From NCBI GenBank assembly GCA_045579665.1, contig JAZNMO010000128.1:1-64000 (forward strand): 64,000 bases of DNA, read 5' to 3'. This stretch comes from COE1 sp045579665. Its GTDB lineage: Bacteria > Bacillota > Clostridia > Lachnospirales > Lachnospiraceae. The notes under the pieces were generated by a model. The model ran no database searches. It saw nothing but the letters and a program-made list of their open reading frames with translations, and had not been told where the DNA came from. Within the stretch, counting starts at the first letter, position 1. Every line of letters begins with the position of its first letter. Shown here one piece after another: positions 8,432 through 18,872 of this stretch. Made by a program: the position numbers and the translations under genes.

Positions 8432-9748
8432 TTACATTAACTCCATCACTGCATTTGCAAACTGACTGACCGGCTTCTGCACCGTTAATTGTGCATACCC
8501 TAATGTGGTTCCATTAATATTTGTACAGTCGATAGCTATACGCAAATCTGACGCTGTGTTATAACGCACCACTCCATTAAAATCCAGCACTTCACCAATC
8601 GTCGGCTGTTCTGCTACATACAGTACATTAATATTTCTTGTACCTAACCAGTCGATAAATAAGTCATACTCTTTATCAGTCACCAATACCACATATCCCG
8701 GCATACGCTGGAATGCTACTCCATACAACGGTACAGCATTTATATCTGTGATTTCATAACGGAAGTGGCTTGTCGTGTACCACACACCCTTCGGATTTCT
8801 AATAGCATCTGCCAATGGTGTGGCATATGCATGTAACTTTCCGGCAAATCCTGTATCGCTAAACAAATCAATCTCTGCCCATTCATTGTCATCTGACAGT
8901 GTTACTTCCTTAATCACTCTTTTCACATACAGCTCGGAATTAAGATAACATAACTCATCATGATACCCCTGTACGCTTCTTAAAGGCTCTTTAAATCCTG
9001 CAATCTTAATACTGTCATCCACCCATTCAAATTCCGGAGAGTCACTCATCACCAATGATATAGTCCCTGCTGTTCCAAGAGATACTGCCTCACATGGTGC
9101 TTCCGGTTCCGCCATTTCAGGATATGATGTATATCCATGAATATTGGTAACCAAGGCAATATTTTTCTCCTTTTCTAACACGATACTGTTCGATGTTGTT
9201 TCTTCAATGAGTGTTGCGGCTGTAACCTTTTGTGTTAATATCCGTGTACTCTCTGCACATTCCGCAGATACAGCTTGCATAGCTGCTTTTGTAGTTGCAA
9301 CAACCAACTCCGCCTTAACAGCTGCTTCCTGTGCCCTGATACAATACGTCTGTAAAGCAGAGTATTCATTTGTAGACTCAAGTACAGATTCGTCGAAAAG
9401 TCTTTCGTATACCCTTATCAAAAACACAGGTGAAGGAATTCGTGTCAGGTCCGGCAACGTTAAGATTACCTGGCATCTCACATCACCTACCTCCGCAATC
9501 AGCTGATTAGATACACTGTAGACAATTTCATCTCCAATTAAGGCACAATCATTATATACATCCTTGCCATCCGGCTTGATTGCTGTAAGAGTGGCTATTG
9601 CACCATCTGGGATGGGATATGGTGTACCTCCGTTTAGCAATGTAATGTACAATGTGCGCCCTAAGGTTGTACCTTTGGCTATTGATACAGATGTGCGGAT
9701 TTCTTCCTTGTCTAAATCAAGTCTGATTTTGTTTATCGTATCTTTCAT
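8432..9748 (-). CDS. Baseplate upper protein-like (BppU N-terminal domain)
   Basis: 438 residues. The first 125 or so (LDLDKEEIRTSVSIAKGTTL ... GRTLYITLLNGG ... ATLTAIKPDGKDVYNDC ... GDVRCQVILTL) match the BppU N-terminal fold seen in lactococcal phage baseplates. A helical linker (about 130-190) is followed by a larger beta-rich part of unknown structure (220-438). Likely connects receptor-binding modules to the tail hub. ATG behind GGAGGTGAGAAC. Confidence 0.75.
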   Translation of the reverse strand: MKDTINKIRLDLDKEEIRTSVSIAKGTTLGRTLYITLLNGGTPYPIPDGAIATLTAIKPDGKDVYNDCALIGDEIVYSVSNQLIAEVGDVRCQVILTLPDLTRIPSPVFLIRVYERLFDESVLESTNEYSALQTYCIRAQEAAVKAELVVATTKAAMQAVSAECAESTRILTQKVTAATLIEETTSNSIVLEKEKNIALVTNIHGYTSYPEMAEPEAPCEAVSLGTAGTISLVMSDSPEFEWVDDSIKIAGFKEPLRSVQGYHDELCYLNSELYVKRVIKEVTLSDDNEWAEIDLFSDTGFAGKLHAYATPLADAIRNPKGVWYTTSHFRYEITDINAVPLYGVAFQRMPGYVVLVTDKEYDLFIDWLGTRNINVLYVAEQPTIGEVLDFNGVVRYNTASDLRIAIDCTNINGTTLGYAQLTVQKPVSQFANAVMELM

Positions 9749-9773
9749 GTTCTCACCTCCATATGCTTAGATT

Positions 9774-9803
9774 AACAAAAGAGGGAAGTGTTTTACTCCC
9801 CTC
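9774..9803 (-). terminator. Terminator/stem-loop after the giant gene
   Basis: Minus strand GAGGGGAGT / ACTTCCCTC with a short loop, then TTTTG. The GAGGGGAGT arm is itself the end of repeat copy 1. Confidence 0.7.
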
Positions 9804-9823
9804 TTTGGCCGAAACCTATGTTA
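9793..9823 (-). repeat. GGCC-centred repeat element, copy 1
   Basis: On the minus strand it reads AACATAGGTTTCGGCC then AAAGAGGGGAGTAA, directly after the stop of the giant gene. It belongs to a four-copy family (others at 25071, 31690 and, inverted, 39817). Confidence 0.75.
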
Positions 9824-9824
9824 C

Positions 9825-12800
9825 CTATTTGCTTTCTATAGCATCCTTATTCCAGTCAAGATAATCAGGCTGTCCGAACAATCGCTTGCCTTTTACCTTT
9901 AAGATATTCAGCTTATCTTTAATCTCATTACAGAGCTTATACTGCTTGCTACGGTATGCTTCCATATACTGCTCTTTATATGCAGATGTGATATTTCTTT
10001 TAATATCCTTTGCTTCAAGACCATGCTCTGCATATTCTTTTACTACAGTATCAAACGTGCCATTCTCGACCGCTGCCACAAGGTCATCGTATCTGGAATA
10101 TGATTCTCCCTCTGCATAGGTATCTTCCCTGCTCCACTTACGAAGCTCCCAGTATACATCCTCATCCGTAAAATCAGACTTATATTCCTTCAGATACTTT
10201 GATGCTTCACTATCAGATATTGTACCGTCCTTCCAGCCTTCTTTTACGGCCGCAATTAGCTTTTCAATTGCTGTCTTTTCCTTCACACCGTTATCAATCA
10301 GTTCCTGCAATTCTGTATCAATATTCTTGCCTGTTCTGACTGCCTCAGCCAATTCAGAATATTTGCTGTACTCCTCATTATCTGCGTTGTCCCATGCTTT
10401 GATAGTAAAATAAGCATCATCATCTCCAAGTGTATTAAGAATCTGTAATGCCTGGTCATCGGATATCTCACCGGCAATATAACTTTCTTTTAACTTGGAC
10501 TTAATACCTGCTGTAATAGCACTCTTTGCTTCATCCTCTGTCTTAGTAAGTAACTGCTGTTCCAGTGCCTTGTCATACACCTTCTTGTATTCCTTGCTGT
10601 CTCCACTGGCAAGCGACTCGTACATTACCTTGTAATATGCCGACATAGAGCCTGTGTAGCCTGCATTAAAGCTTAACGGCTCGCCATTGATAAAATCCTC
10701 TAGATGCAGTCCTGCGCCATTGACAGTCTTATAAAGATTCTCAGCCGGGATACCGATTACTGTACCGATATCAAAGATAAGACTTCTAAGATTCTTTGCA
10801 CTGCTATCCTTAAAATATCGTAACGTAGAATCTAATAAATCATTCAACGAATCAGTAGGTCCTACACTAATACCATAGTAAGTATCTTTTGTAATAGCAG
10901 AATATAAGAAATTATATATTTCACTACCAAAGAGTACTGAACCACTTAAATTAGACATCACTTCATTAAATCCTTCTTCAAGGATTCTGTCTGCGGCCAA
11001 GTCACCATCATCCCCACGATACTTATCTACTCTGTGAGTAATAGCTGCAGCCAGGAACTTCAATACAAAGATGAGTCCTGCTGCCGCAAGCTGACTGGAT
11101 ACAGCTCTTGCAAGTGTCTTTGCCGATTCATCTCTTGCACTCTCCAGCTTCTTTCTAACCTCATCAGTAAGATTCGTGACTTTCAGTTCCTCATTCTTAG
11201 CTCTCAGATTACCTACTGCATCGTAGATAATACCAAAGTTCTGCAAAGGCTGTGTCTTAAACATAAATACTGCTTTATAAAGTGTATTAGGTTTTCTCAG
11301 AATATCCGGTCTCTGCATAGTTGAATAATTTGCCTGAGTATCGTCTACACATTCATTGAATACTTTAGCCACCTGCTTATAGAACGCATCCTCTCCATGT
11401 GTCTTTACAGACATATGCATCTGCTCTTCCACAAAAATTTCACTTGCTTTCCATAAACTTCCTACAGCCTTGGTATCAATCTTTTGCAGTACGTCCATAG
11501 TATCTTTCAATCTATCCTCACCCCAGCCTGATACTTTAGCAAGAGCCTTTAAATCCTTAGAATCAAGCCATCCAGTAAGCTTAGATGCCATATTCTGGTA
11601 TGCATCTCTATTCTTGCCAACATCTCCAATCTCATCAGCTCCGGTGCCTCGATTTCGGTACCACAGCAATGGTGTGTACTTGGCTATATGGTCCATATCA
11701 AGCTTAGATGGAATATACTTCATGCCTTTGATTACAGCATCCCATCCAAGTGTAGCAGCTGCCGTAGGATAAGCTACAATCTGCTGTGCTGCTACTGACA
11801 GATTACTTGTTAATACTGCCTGTGCAAAATTACCCTGTAACTTATCAAAGAAAGTACCTTCCTGTCCTCTGTGGCTTTGGATATCAATCAAAAGATTCTC
11901 AATGTACTTCTGTCCTTCCACACCCCATTTACGAGCGATAACAGATTTGGTACTGTCTCGGTATCCAAACTTGGTTGTATTGTAAATCTTATTAAAGTTA
12001 CGGATAGGAATAGCAAATCCGTAATACTTGGCCACATTCTCTGACTGTCTCTGAATCACTTTTGTAATATCCTCTAACAGAATCGGGTTTCTTGCTCCCA
12101 CTCGACTGTTCAGGAATCCCATTCCTTCAATACTTCCATTTCTGACAAGTCCCTCCAGCTCTGCATGCGTGAAGTTAGAGTCTGTTCTGATAGGGAAGTA
12201 CTTGTTAACGACTGCTTTCTTGTAACCGTTAAGCTGTAAGGAAACCTCATTAATCTTCTCACCTGTGTAACGATGGAAAAACTGTTCTGATACCGCAAGG
12301 AACTGTCTTTCATACGGGGTCATTTCAGCTACGGCTTTATTAAGCTTACGGACTGCAAAATTATACGCTTCCTGTCTCTGTGCTGGTGTAAGCGGGCCGG
12401 AAGGAATAAATCTTATCGTATGCCCTGTTGCATAAGCAGTCTTATAATCACCTCTCTGATATGCATTAGGCTCTGGAATCGTCAAACCACCGTATATGAT
12501 ATGGTCTAAGTTTGACTTATTCTGAATATGCATTGCAAGAGATACTCTGAATGCTTTCGGTACCTTAACTGGCTCTACACCATGCAAGTTGATATCCATC
12601 TCTACCCAGTCCTGCTCCAGCTGTCCTACCATGTTGCGTACAGCCTTTTGCTGCTGTCCTCCACTTAGAACTCCGTCAAACATTCTAGCTGTCTCCATAA
12701 GCACCTGCATCTGTCTATGAGAGCCTTCGTTAAGGTCCTCATACATCTGATTCAATACAGAATCATCCTTGTAGCCTGACATACGTCTGAACTGTCTCTT

Positions 12801-15800
12801 AGCATTCAATGCTGATGTATTATACTTATGTATAAGGCGATGAAAAATATCACCTTTAACACCTTCTGTAGCATTAATCTCATTCATACACTGTTCGGCC
12901 TGCTCGTAGATATTCTTGGCATTCTCCTTGCCAATCACAACAGCCGCATTGGTAATCTGATGCTTAAGCTGTGATACAAGCTTGTCTACTTCGTACAACT
13001 CTTCCATGTTAAGCACTGTAATATTACGTCCGCTAAAGATAGTCTGTAAACGCCTAATCTTTCCATGAGTATGCTCATCGTACTCACTGGCAAGAACATA
13101 ATCCGCATCTCCCTTCAAACGCTCATATACAAGTGCAAGATTCTGAAGATGCTCTGCAAGCTTCTGTGACTTTCCAGTATCGATATTTACAGCCTCACAC
13201 AAATCAATCGTAACCATAACAAGCTGTTTCGGGATGTATTTATTCTCCTTTGGCTTTGCAAGTCTGCCCTGAAGGTCAAGCATATTCTTCTTGATACGAT
13301 TTCTTACAACAGACCTCTCATTTCGCTGTGCTCTGCCTAACAAGCTTTCTCTGTGCTTTGTATTGAGAGTTGCAATCTTTTTAAGATTACTTTCCTTCAT
13401 CTTCTCGATACGCTTCTCTAGCTTTACAATTTCACCATTCAAGATATCAATCGTAGCTCCTTCAGTAGTTCTCAATGCCTCATCACGTTCAAGTGTAATC
13501 TCTTTAATCTGATTCTGTAAGCGCTTAATACTTGCCTGCTGTCTAAGCTGTTCCTCTTCAAGAGCTTTCTTATACTGGTCCTTATACTCTCTCTTAACAT
13601 CTTTCTTATACTCTGTGAGCTTCTTTTGCATCTGAGTGCGGATGTTATTGATAATCTCTTTGTCCTGAGAGATTACACGGAAGTAATCAGTATAAAGATT
13701 AAGAGCCATGTCATACGCAAGCTGCGAGTTATTCATCTCACTGTCAATGGATACCATGCTGTCTTTCAGCTTCATCATGAAGTCATGAAGCTCCAGCATC
13801 TGATTAGCGTCTGGTACATCATATGCAAGCATTCCACCTGAAGCATCTACAAGCTCACTCCAGATACTGTCAAGATATACACCCTTTTCACGCAACACAT
13901 ATTTATCCTGGTTAAGTCTGCGGAAACGGTCATAAGAATCGTATACTCTTGCAATCTCGGCTTTCTGCGACTCGTTAAGACGGATATTGTAAGACTTGAT
14001 AACTTTCTTCATATCGTTATACTGCTTCTGAATATCCTTATCTACCATTTGCGACGTCGCAAGAACCGGCTTACATACCTCCTGCATTACACGAATCATA
14101 TCGTTGTAATTCACGTTCTCTGACTTCTGAATATAAGCAAAGATATTGTAAATGTTCTCAGCTAATGTCTCCTCGTCAAAGGTCGCATTGTACTGATTGA
14201 GATAATGGGTTGCCAAGCTTCTTGCAACGTCCATTGTGACATTCACATCCTTAAGGCTTCCTGCTGCCTTAATTCCTTCCTTAAGGATTTTTCCAGCATC
14301 ATAAATCAAACGTCCTGTGGTGCTCTCTGGTGCACTCTCGCTATCCATTAATACAGAATCGTAATCAATATCATCAGTACCATTGATGATGTCGAGGAAT
14401 AAATCAAAGTCATCCTTCTCTGAGAAACGCAAGCCGATATCCTCTGAGTATGCTTTCATAGAGAATCTTGCCACAAATGGATTCTTCCAATTTTCAGCAA
14501 AGATAACCCCATTCTCTGTTTCTCTTGTCGGCATCTTATTTCTACGTTCTTCTTCGGTCATATCCATACGTTCAGACACATCTCTTGCTTCAATCTCCCC
14601 TGCTGTCATTCGATATTTTTCCTGATTGCTTAATTCTTCCGAATCCAAATACAACCTAGCTTCAAACATTGCATCATCATACTCAGAATACAGCTCGCTA
14701 TACTTATCATATAATTCCTGCTCCGCAGCTTCATATTCAGCGCCAAAATCCTCAGCTATCTGTAATCTATTGACCTTGCGAACTAAATTTTTGAACTCAT
14801 CACTGCCTTTTTCAAAAGCTTCATTAGCTACACGCAAAGCATTCTCATGTTTAACCTGGTTTTTCTTGATAGATACCTCACTCCATGTATCAATATTAGC
14901 ACCACCAGCAAATTTTTCTTGTGCCTGTATAGCGTGCTGAATCTCATGTAGTAACGTTCTTTTTAAAACGTGTTCTGTATATTCACCAAATAAATCTTTA
15001 CTGATACCGATTTCTCCTGCAAATTCGTTAAAATATCCTCTTGCATCTAAAACATCCTTTTTATTAATTTTAATACGTCGTAAAAAAGGGTAATTCTCGT
15101 ACAATTCATCATGTACTAGGTAATCCGTAAGGTGATTACATTCTCCAATATCCCCATAGGTTTCTGCCAATACTGCAAATTCTGGATTAAAAAAGTCACC
15201 TTCTACACACATTTTTTTAAACTTTTGGTATTTTTCGTTATTGCGCATCTTGGCATCGCCATTACGATATACAATAGCCTTACTGTCATCGATTTCAAAT
15301 CTCCACTTGCCATCAGCTCCTCTAAACCATCCTGTTTCATAAAATATCTTCCATTCAGGTTCATCAACATTTTCCATTGACTCAGCTCTTTCTAATGCTG
15401 ATAAGTCATTCTCAGCGGCATTTACACCTTTAAATGAATGTTTGCTATTGTGGTTTTGCGAGTCATCGGCTATAATATTATTAAAGAGCTGGGTGCTCGA
15501 TGCGAGACTACTGTCTTCGGTAGGAAACTCGTTTTCACCCAGCTCTTTTATTTTTGTCACATCATACAGTAAACTCACATTTTTAGTATTCATAATATTA
15601 ATAATTCCTTCAAAAGTCCTGCTATTAACTCTGAAAAGTGTTTTATAATAATCGAATCCACCTACAGCTTCTTCATGTTTACCTACATCATCTGTATGCT
15701 TGATAAATTCACTTACTTCTAAAAGATTATTTAATTCTGGTGAAGCTTTCATTTTTGCTTTCGCTGTGGCTTTATTATAATTTTTACCTGCATAACTATA

Positions 15801-18800
15801 TTCTTTTGCAGTTCTCTTTGTTGCTACAATTGGCACACCATCTTTTTCTCCAATGATTGTTCCACTAAATTTATCCAGAATAGTCTTCTTCGCTATTTTA
15901 GCGCATTCTTCCGGTGTTTTACCTTGAAACAAATCTTGTTCCGTATCCACATCAACAAACTTAACTCCATTTTCCAATGTTTTGATAGACAAGCGTGTTG
16001 TGCTACTTTGAGAATCATTGACGTTCGTTTTCGTTTTTACCGCCTCATACCACAACTCTCTTGCATTGGTATAAGTCTCAATGTCACTCTCCAATATCTT
16101 GCCGGCTTTACCCTTTGCCTTATAATCCTTATAGAGATTACGAAGCTTTGAGATAAAGTTATCCAGGAAAGATACTATGCGCTGTGCAATGGTCTGATTC
16201 TCCTGTACAAATTTATTCACAAAATCTGCATCTGTAAGGAATGTTTCTGAAGCATTTGCAACAATTTCTTCACGAATGATAGCCTCATCGTTACCATATT
16301 GATTAATGATTTCCTTGCGTAAAGCTTCATATTCCTGTGGGTGATACTCTTGAAATGCATTTATTACATAATCCTCGTACTGCTGATACTCTGCTGATGC
16401 ATTCTGTTTCAGGTCATGTGTAAGCTCATGTGCAAGCACTACCATGGATGGATTGATTGTCTGATTAGCAATATACAACTTACCATTCTCATACATACCA
16501 TTAGTACCTACCATGTCTCTAAATTCAACCTCAACACCTAATGCCTTGGCAGTCATCTGTACAAGCTCTCTCTGCTCCTGTGATGCATAAACTTTGCTTA
16601 CCTCTTTTGCCTGATTCTGACCAAGAGCCCAGATAGAATATAATGTACCTTTGTCGATAAACGCTTCAAAGTTAGCCCCCTTCTCCATACTCTGTTCAAA
16701 AGACATATCTGTATAACCACAATTATAAAATGCATTGAACGCTCTCGTGTATGTATCAATCGGCATACCCTGTTTATAATCTGCTACAAATGCACTTGAA
16801 ATTGTCTTATTAGGGATATCAGCAGCAATCTGTTCAATCCGTGTCAGTTTGTCACCGTTTTGATTCGTATACCCTGTTCTAATAAGCTGTTCTTCAAACA
16901 ATCCTTTCTGGAATGCAGTAGCCTTATCACCTTTTGTCATAAGGTCCAGTGCCGTCTCTCGCACTTGCATATCATAATCCTGCAAGATACCATTTTCTTC
17001 ATTTGCATTTACTGTATTTACGATACGCTGATAATCATCGGTGGTAAGATTACTTGCTTTACCTCTGTTGGCCGTCTGAACAGCTCCCACAGAACCAAAG
17101 ATACCACCGGATATTGCACCTCCAAAGAATGACTGACCAAGTCCCATGATAAAGTCCTTTGTTGCTTTCTTATCTGCCTCTGTAATACTCATTCCCTGCT
17201 TGTAATATGCATCCACTGACTGATGATACTCCGAATAAGCACCATTAATCAGATTGTCAGTAATCATATTTGCAAGGTCGGTTGCCACCTCTTCTGTACC
17301 TTCAATGCCTGCCTGTGCAAAGATATTTGCAATCATGGATTTTGTGGCCGCTTTACCCTGCTTTGTAGCGATATCCCAGAAATGGTCTAAGGATACCTTC
17401 TCAAATATCACCTCTGCTCCACCTGCAGCAAGCCCGGTCATTAATGCCTGTTCCTTGCTTGCTCCTCTCTGTGTTGCCATCTTGGCCGCTTCCGTTCCTG
17501 CATTCGTTCCCATCAGCGCAAGTGAAGCTCCTCCGCTTACTGTACTGACAGGAAGTATAGCCGCCATATCCGCAATGCTCATACCGGTCTGATATAAGAA
17601 ATTAGCAACATTATTGTCAATGCCTTGCGACGTCGCATTTCTGACTGTATCGGAGTAATTAGTCAAATCATATGCCGGCGAATTCACATTGAGCGGCGCA
17701 TGCTCATTCACATAGGTTAATGCATTAAGTGCTTCCGCTCCTGCTGTAATACCTCTCACAGGCGCTGTGAGGACTGTTCCTGCGTTCATAGCAGCCTTGC
17801 CGAAGAAATTAGCGTCATCGTATTTCTGCTGTGTCTCTGTAGCTCTCTGCCCTGCTCTGTCTGCATCATATGCAAAGGTATAGTACTCATATAACGAGTC
17901 AAATTCTTCCTCTGAGATACCCTGCTTTGCAAGAGCATCTTTTGCATCCTGTTCCAGTGCTTTTCTATCCTGCTCCCTTGCACGTCCGTCATACAATCCG
18001 ACAAATGACATGATATCCTTCGCAGTACCCGGTCCTTCTGCTTGGAAATCTCTATATTTCTTAAATGCCTCCAATGATTCCTCATTGAGCTTTGCTAGCG
18101 CCTCACTCTGCTGTTTACCAAATAGAGCCGCCTCATAATCATGTAGAGCATTTTCTAAGCTATGCTTATCTGCCTGATACTGCGTGTCCTTACCATTAAG
18201 TGTCTTAATGCCTTTTAATGCGGTATCGTCAAGACTATGGTCTTGTAAGCCTTCCAGCTGTTCTTTTGTCTCATCAATCTTGTGCTGGATTACATCAACT
18301 GACATCCTCTCGATTGCGCTCTTACGCCTTGCATCTTCTATCGCATCCATATAGCTGTTCTTATCTTCAAAGGTATTCATATAATCAGATACCGCAGATA
18401 CATTCTTACCTGCATCAACTACATTTGCAAGCGAAGCCTTCAGGGCATTTCGTGCATCTGTACCGGCATCCCCCATACTCCATGACTGACGCATTAGCTC
18501 AAAGGCTTCTCTTCTGATTGCATCCTGCTCATCCTGATACTGATAGTTGTAATCAGCCATTTCCTGTGGTGTATACTTTCCCTCTCTAAATATTAATGAC
18601 TTTCTGGCCGTATCAGCCATATTTATGTTGTTGTCGAGATGTGTATTAACCTGCTGGATATAATTATTAGTTCTTTCTGCCTTGCGTCTCTGAAGCTCGT
18701 TATATCCTTCCGGATTGCGCTCCTTCATGTAATCAGTAAAGCGTTTGGAAGTACGTCCTGTACTTCCATTGCTATACTGTACTGATGGTATTACATCTTT

Positions 18801-18863
18801 TGTGCTCAATGTCGCTTTTTGTTCCTCTTCTCTTCTTTTTCGTCTGTAATCACTGAATTTCAT
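9825..18863 (-). CDS. Giant polyvalent internal virion protein (3012 residues)
   Basis: By far the largest gene. Visible layout: helical N terminus (1-350); glycine/alanine-rich hydrophobic stretches (about 370-490 and 570-595); a zincin motif HELTH at about 811 with a downstream REEIVANASE glutamate; a segment like polyvalent-protein-associated domains (about 1000-1100); a second HExxH, HEIQHA at about 1306, set in an LPD23-like context (GWFRGADGKWRFEIDD before, AGEIEARDV after); long coiled coil (about 1750-1830); hydrophobic segments near 2585-2610; helical repeats at 2750-2990. Such proteins are usually packed in the capsid and injected. Ejection channel and protease roles are inferred. 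Start ATG behind AGGAGG. Contains palindrome sites 2 and 3. Confidence 0.8.
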   Translation of the reverse strand: MKFSDYRRKRREEEQKATLSTKDVIPSVQYSNGSTGRTSKRFTDYMKERNPEGYNELQRRKAERTNNYIQQVNTHLDNNINMADTARKSLIFREGKYTPQEMADYNYQYQDEQDAIRREAFELMRQSWSMGDAGTDARNALKASLANVVDAGKNVSAVSDYMNTFEDKNSYMDAIEDARRKSAIERMSVDVIQHKIDETKEQLEGLQDHSLDDTALKGIKTLNGKDTQYQADKHSLENALHDYEAALFGKQQSEALAKLNEESLEAFKKYRDFQAEGPGTAKDIMSFVGLYDGRAREQDRKALEQDAKDALAKQGISEEEFDSLYEYYTFAYDADRAGQRATETQQKYDDANFFGKAAMNAGTVLTAPVRGITAGAEALNALTYVNEHAPLNVNSPAYDLTNYSDTVRNATSQGIDNNVANFLYQTGMSIADMAAILPVSTVSGGASLALMGTNAGTEAAKMATQRGASKEQALMTGLAAGGAEVIFEKVSLDHFWDIATKQGKAATKSMIANIFAQAGIEGTEEVATDLANMITDNLINGAYSEYHQSVDAYYKQGMSITEADKKATKDFIMGLGQSFFGGAISGGIFGSVGAVQTANRGKASNLTTDDYQRIVNTVNANEENGILQDYDMQVRETALDLMTKGDKATAFQKGLFEEQLIRTGYTNQNGDKLTRIEQIAADIPNKTISSAFVADYKQGMPIDTYTRAFNAFYNCGYTDMSFEQSMEKGANFEAFIDKGTLYSIWALGQNQAKEVSKVYASQEQRELVQMTAKALGVEVEFRDMVGTNGMYENGKLYIANQTINPSMVVLAHELTHDLKQNASAEYQQYEDYVINAFQEYHPQEYEALRKEIINQYGNDEAIIREEIVANASETFLTDADFVNKFVQENQTIAQRIVSFLDNFISKLRNLYKDYKAKGKAGKILESDIETYTNARELWYEAVKTKTNVNDSQSSTTRLSIKTLENGVKFVDVDTEQDLFQGKTPEECAKIAKKTILDKFSGTIIGEKDGVPIVATKRTAKEYSYAGKNYNKATAKAKMKASPELNNLLEVSEFIKHTDDVGKHEEAVGGFDYYKTLFRVNSRTFEGIINIMNTKNVSLLYDVTKIKELGENEFPTEDSSLASSTQLFNNIIADDSQNHNSKHSFKGVNAAENDLSALERAESMENVDEPEWKIFYETGWFRGADGKWRFEIDDSKAIVYRNGDAKMRNNEKYQKFKKMCVEGDFFNPEFAVLAETYGDIGECNHLTDYLVHDELYENYPFLRRIKINKKDVLDARGYFNEFAGEIGISKDLFGEYTEHVLKRTLLHEIQHAIQAQEKFAGGANIDTWSEVSIKKNQVKHENALRVANEAFEKGSDEFKNLVRKVNRLQIAEDFGAEYEAAEQELYDKYSELYSEYDDAMFEARLYLDSEELSNQEKYRMTAGEIEARDVSERMDMTEEERRNKMPTRETENGVIFAENWKNPFVARFSMKAYSEDIGLRFSEKDDFDLFLDIINGTDDIDYDSVLMDSESAPESTTGRLIYDAGKILKEGIKAAGSLKDVNVTMDVARSLATHYLNQYNATFDEETLAENIYNIFAYIQKSENVNYNDMIRVMQEVCKPVLATSQMVDKDIQKQYNDMKKVIKSYNIRLNESQKAEIARVYDSYDRFRRLNQDKYVLREKGVYLDSIWSELVDASGGMLAYDVPDANQMLELHDFMMKLKDSMVSIDSEMNNSQLAYDMALNLYTDYFRVISQDKEIINNIRTQMQKKLTEYKKDVKREYKDQYKKALEEEQLRQQASIKRLQNQIKEITLERDEALRTTEGATIDILNGEIVKLEKRIEKMKESNLKKIATLNTKHRESLLGRAQRNERSVVRNRIKKNMLDLQGRLAKPKENKYIPKQLVMVTIDLCEAVNIDTGKSQKLAEHLQNLALVYERLKGDADYVLASEYDEHTHGKIRRLQTIFSGRNITVLNMEELYEVDKLVSQLKHQITNAAVVIGKENAKNIYEQAEQCMNEINATEGVKGDIFHRLIHKYNTSALNAKRQFRRMSGYKDDSVLNQMYEDLNEGSHRQMQVLMETARMFDGVLSGGQQQKAVRNMVGQLEQDWVEMDINLHGVEPVKVPKAFRVSLAMHIQNKSNLDHIIYGGLTIPEPNAYQRGDYKTAYATGHTIRFIPSGPLTPAQRQEAYNFAVRKLNKAVAEMTPYERQFLAVSEQFFHRYTGEKINEVSLQLNGYKKAVVNKYFPIRTDSNFTHAELEGLVRNGSIEGMGFLNSRVGARNPILLEDITKVIQRQSENVAKYYGFAIPIRNFNKIYNTTKFGYRDSTKSVIARKWGVEGQKYIENLLIDIQSHRGQEGTFFDKLQGNFAQAVLTSNLSVAAQQIVAYPTAAATLGWDAVIKGMKYIPSKLDMDHIAKYTPLLWYRNRGTGADEIGDVGKNRDAYQNMASKLTGWLDSKDLKALAKVSGWGEDRLKDTMDVLQKIDTKAVGSLWKASEIFVEEQMHMSVKTHGEDAFYKQVAKVFNECVDDTQANYSTMQRPDILRKPNTLYKAVFMFKTQPLQNFGIIYDAVGNLRAKNEELKVTNLTDEVRKKLESARDESAKTLARAVSSQLAAAGLIFVLKFLAAAITHRVDKYRGDDGDLAADRILEEGFNEVMSNLSGSVLFGSEIYNFLYSAITKDTYYGISVGPTDSLNDLLDSTLRYFKDSSAKNLRSLIFDIGTVIGIPAENLYKTVNGAGLHLEDFINGEPLSFNAGYTGSMSAYYKVMYESLASGDSKEYKKVYDKALEQQLLTKTEDEAKSAITAGIKSKLKESYIAGEISDDQALQILNTLGDDDAYFTIKAWDNADNEEYSKYSELAEAVRTGKNIDTELQELIDNGVKEKTAIEKLIAAVKEGWKDGTISDSEASKYLKEYKSDFTDEDVYWELRKWSREDTYAEGESYSRYDDLVAAVENGTFDTVVKEYAEHGLEAKDIKRNITSAYKEQYMEAYRSKQYKLCNEIKDKLNILKVKGKRLFGQPDYLDWNKDAIESK
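14049..14062. repeat. Dispersed palindrome site 2
   Basis: TTGCGACGTCGCAA, perfect 14-bp palindrome, inside the giant gene (encodes LATSQ). Confidence 0.85.
17625..17638. repeat. Dispersed palindrome site 3
   Basis: TTGCGACGTCGCAT, one end base off, inside the giant gene. Confidence 0.8.
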
Positions 18864-18872
18864 GTAATCCTC

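Noticed and set aside
17786..18085. Opposite-frame and antisense ORFs inside the giant gene and other long genes
   Set aside because: No ribosome sites and low-complexity translations; explained as shadows of the real frame.
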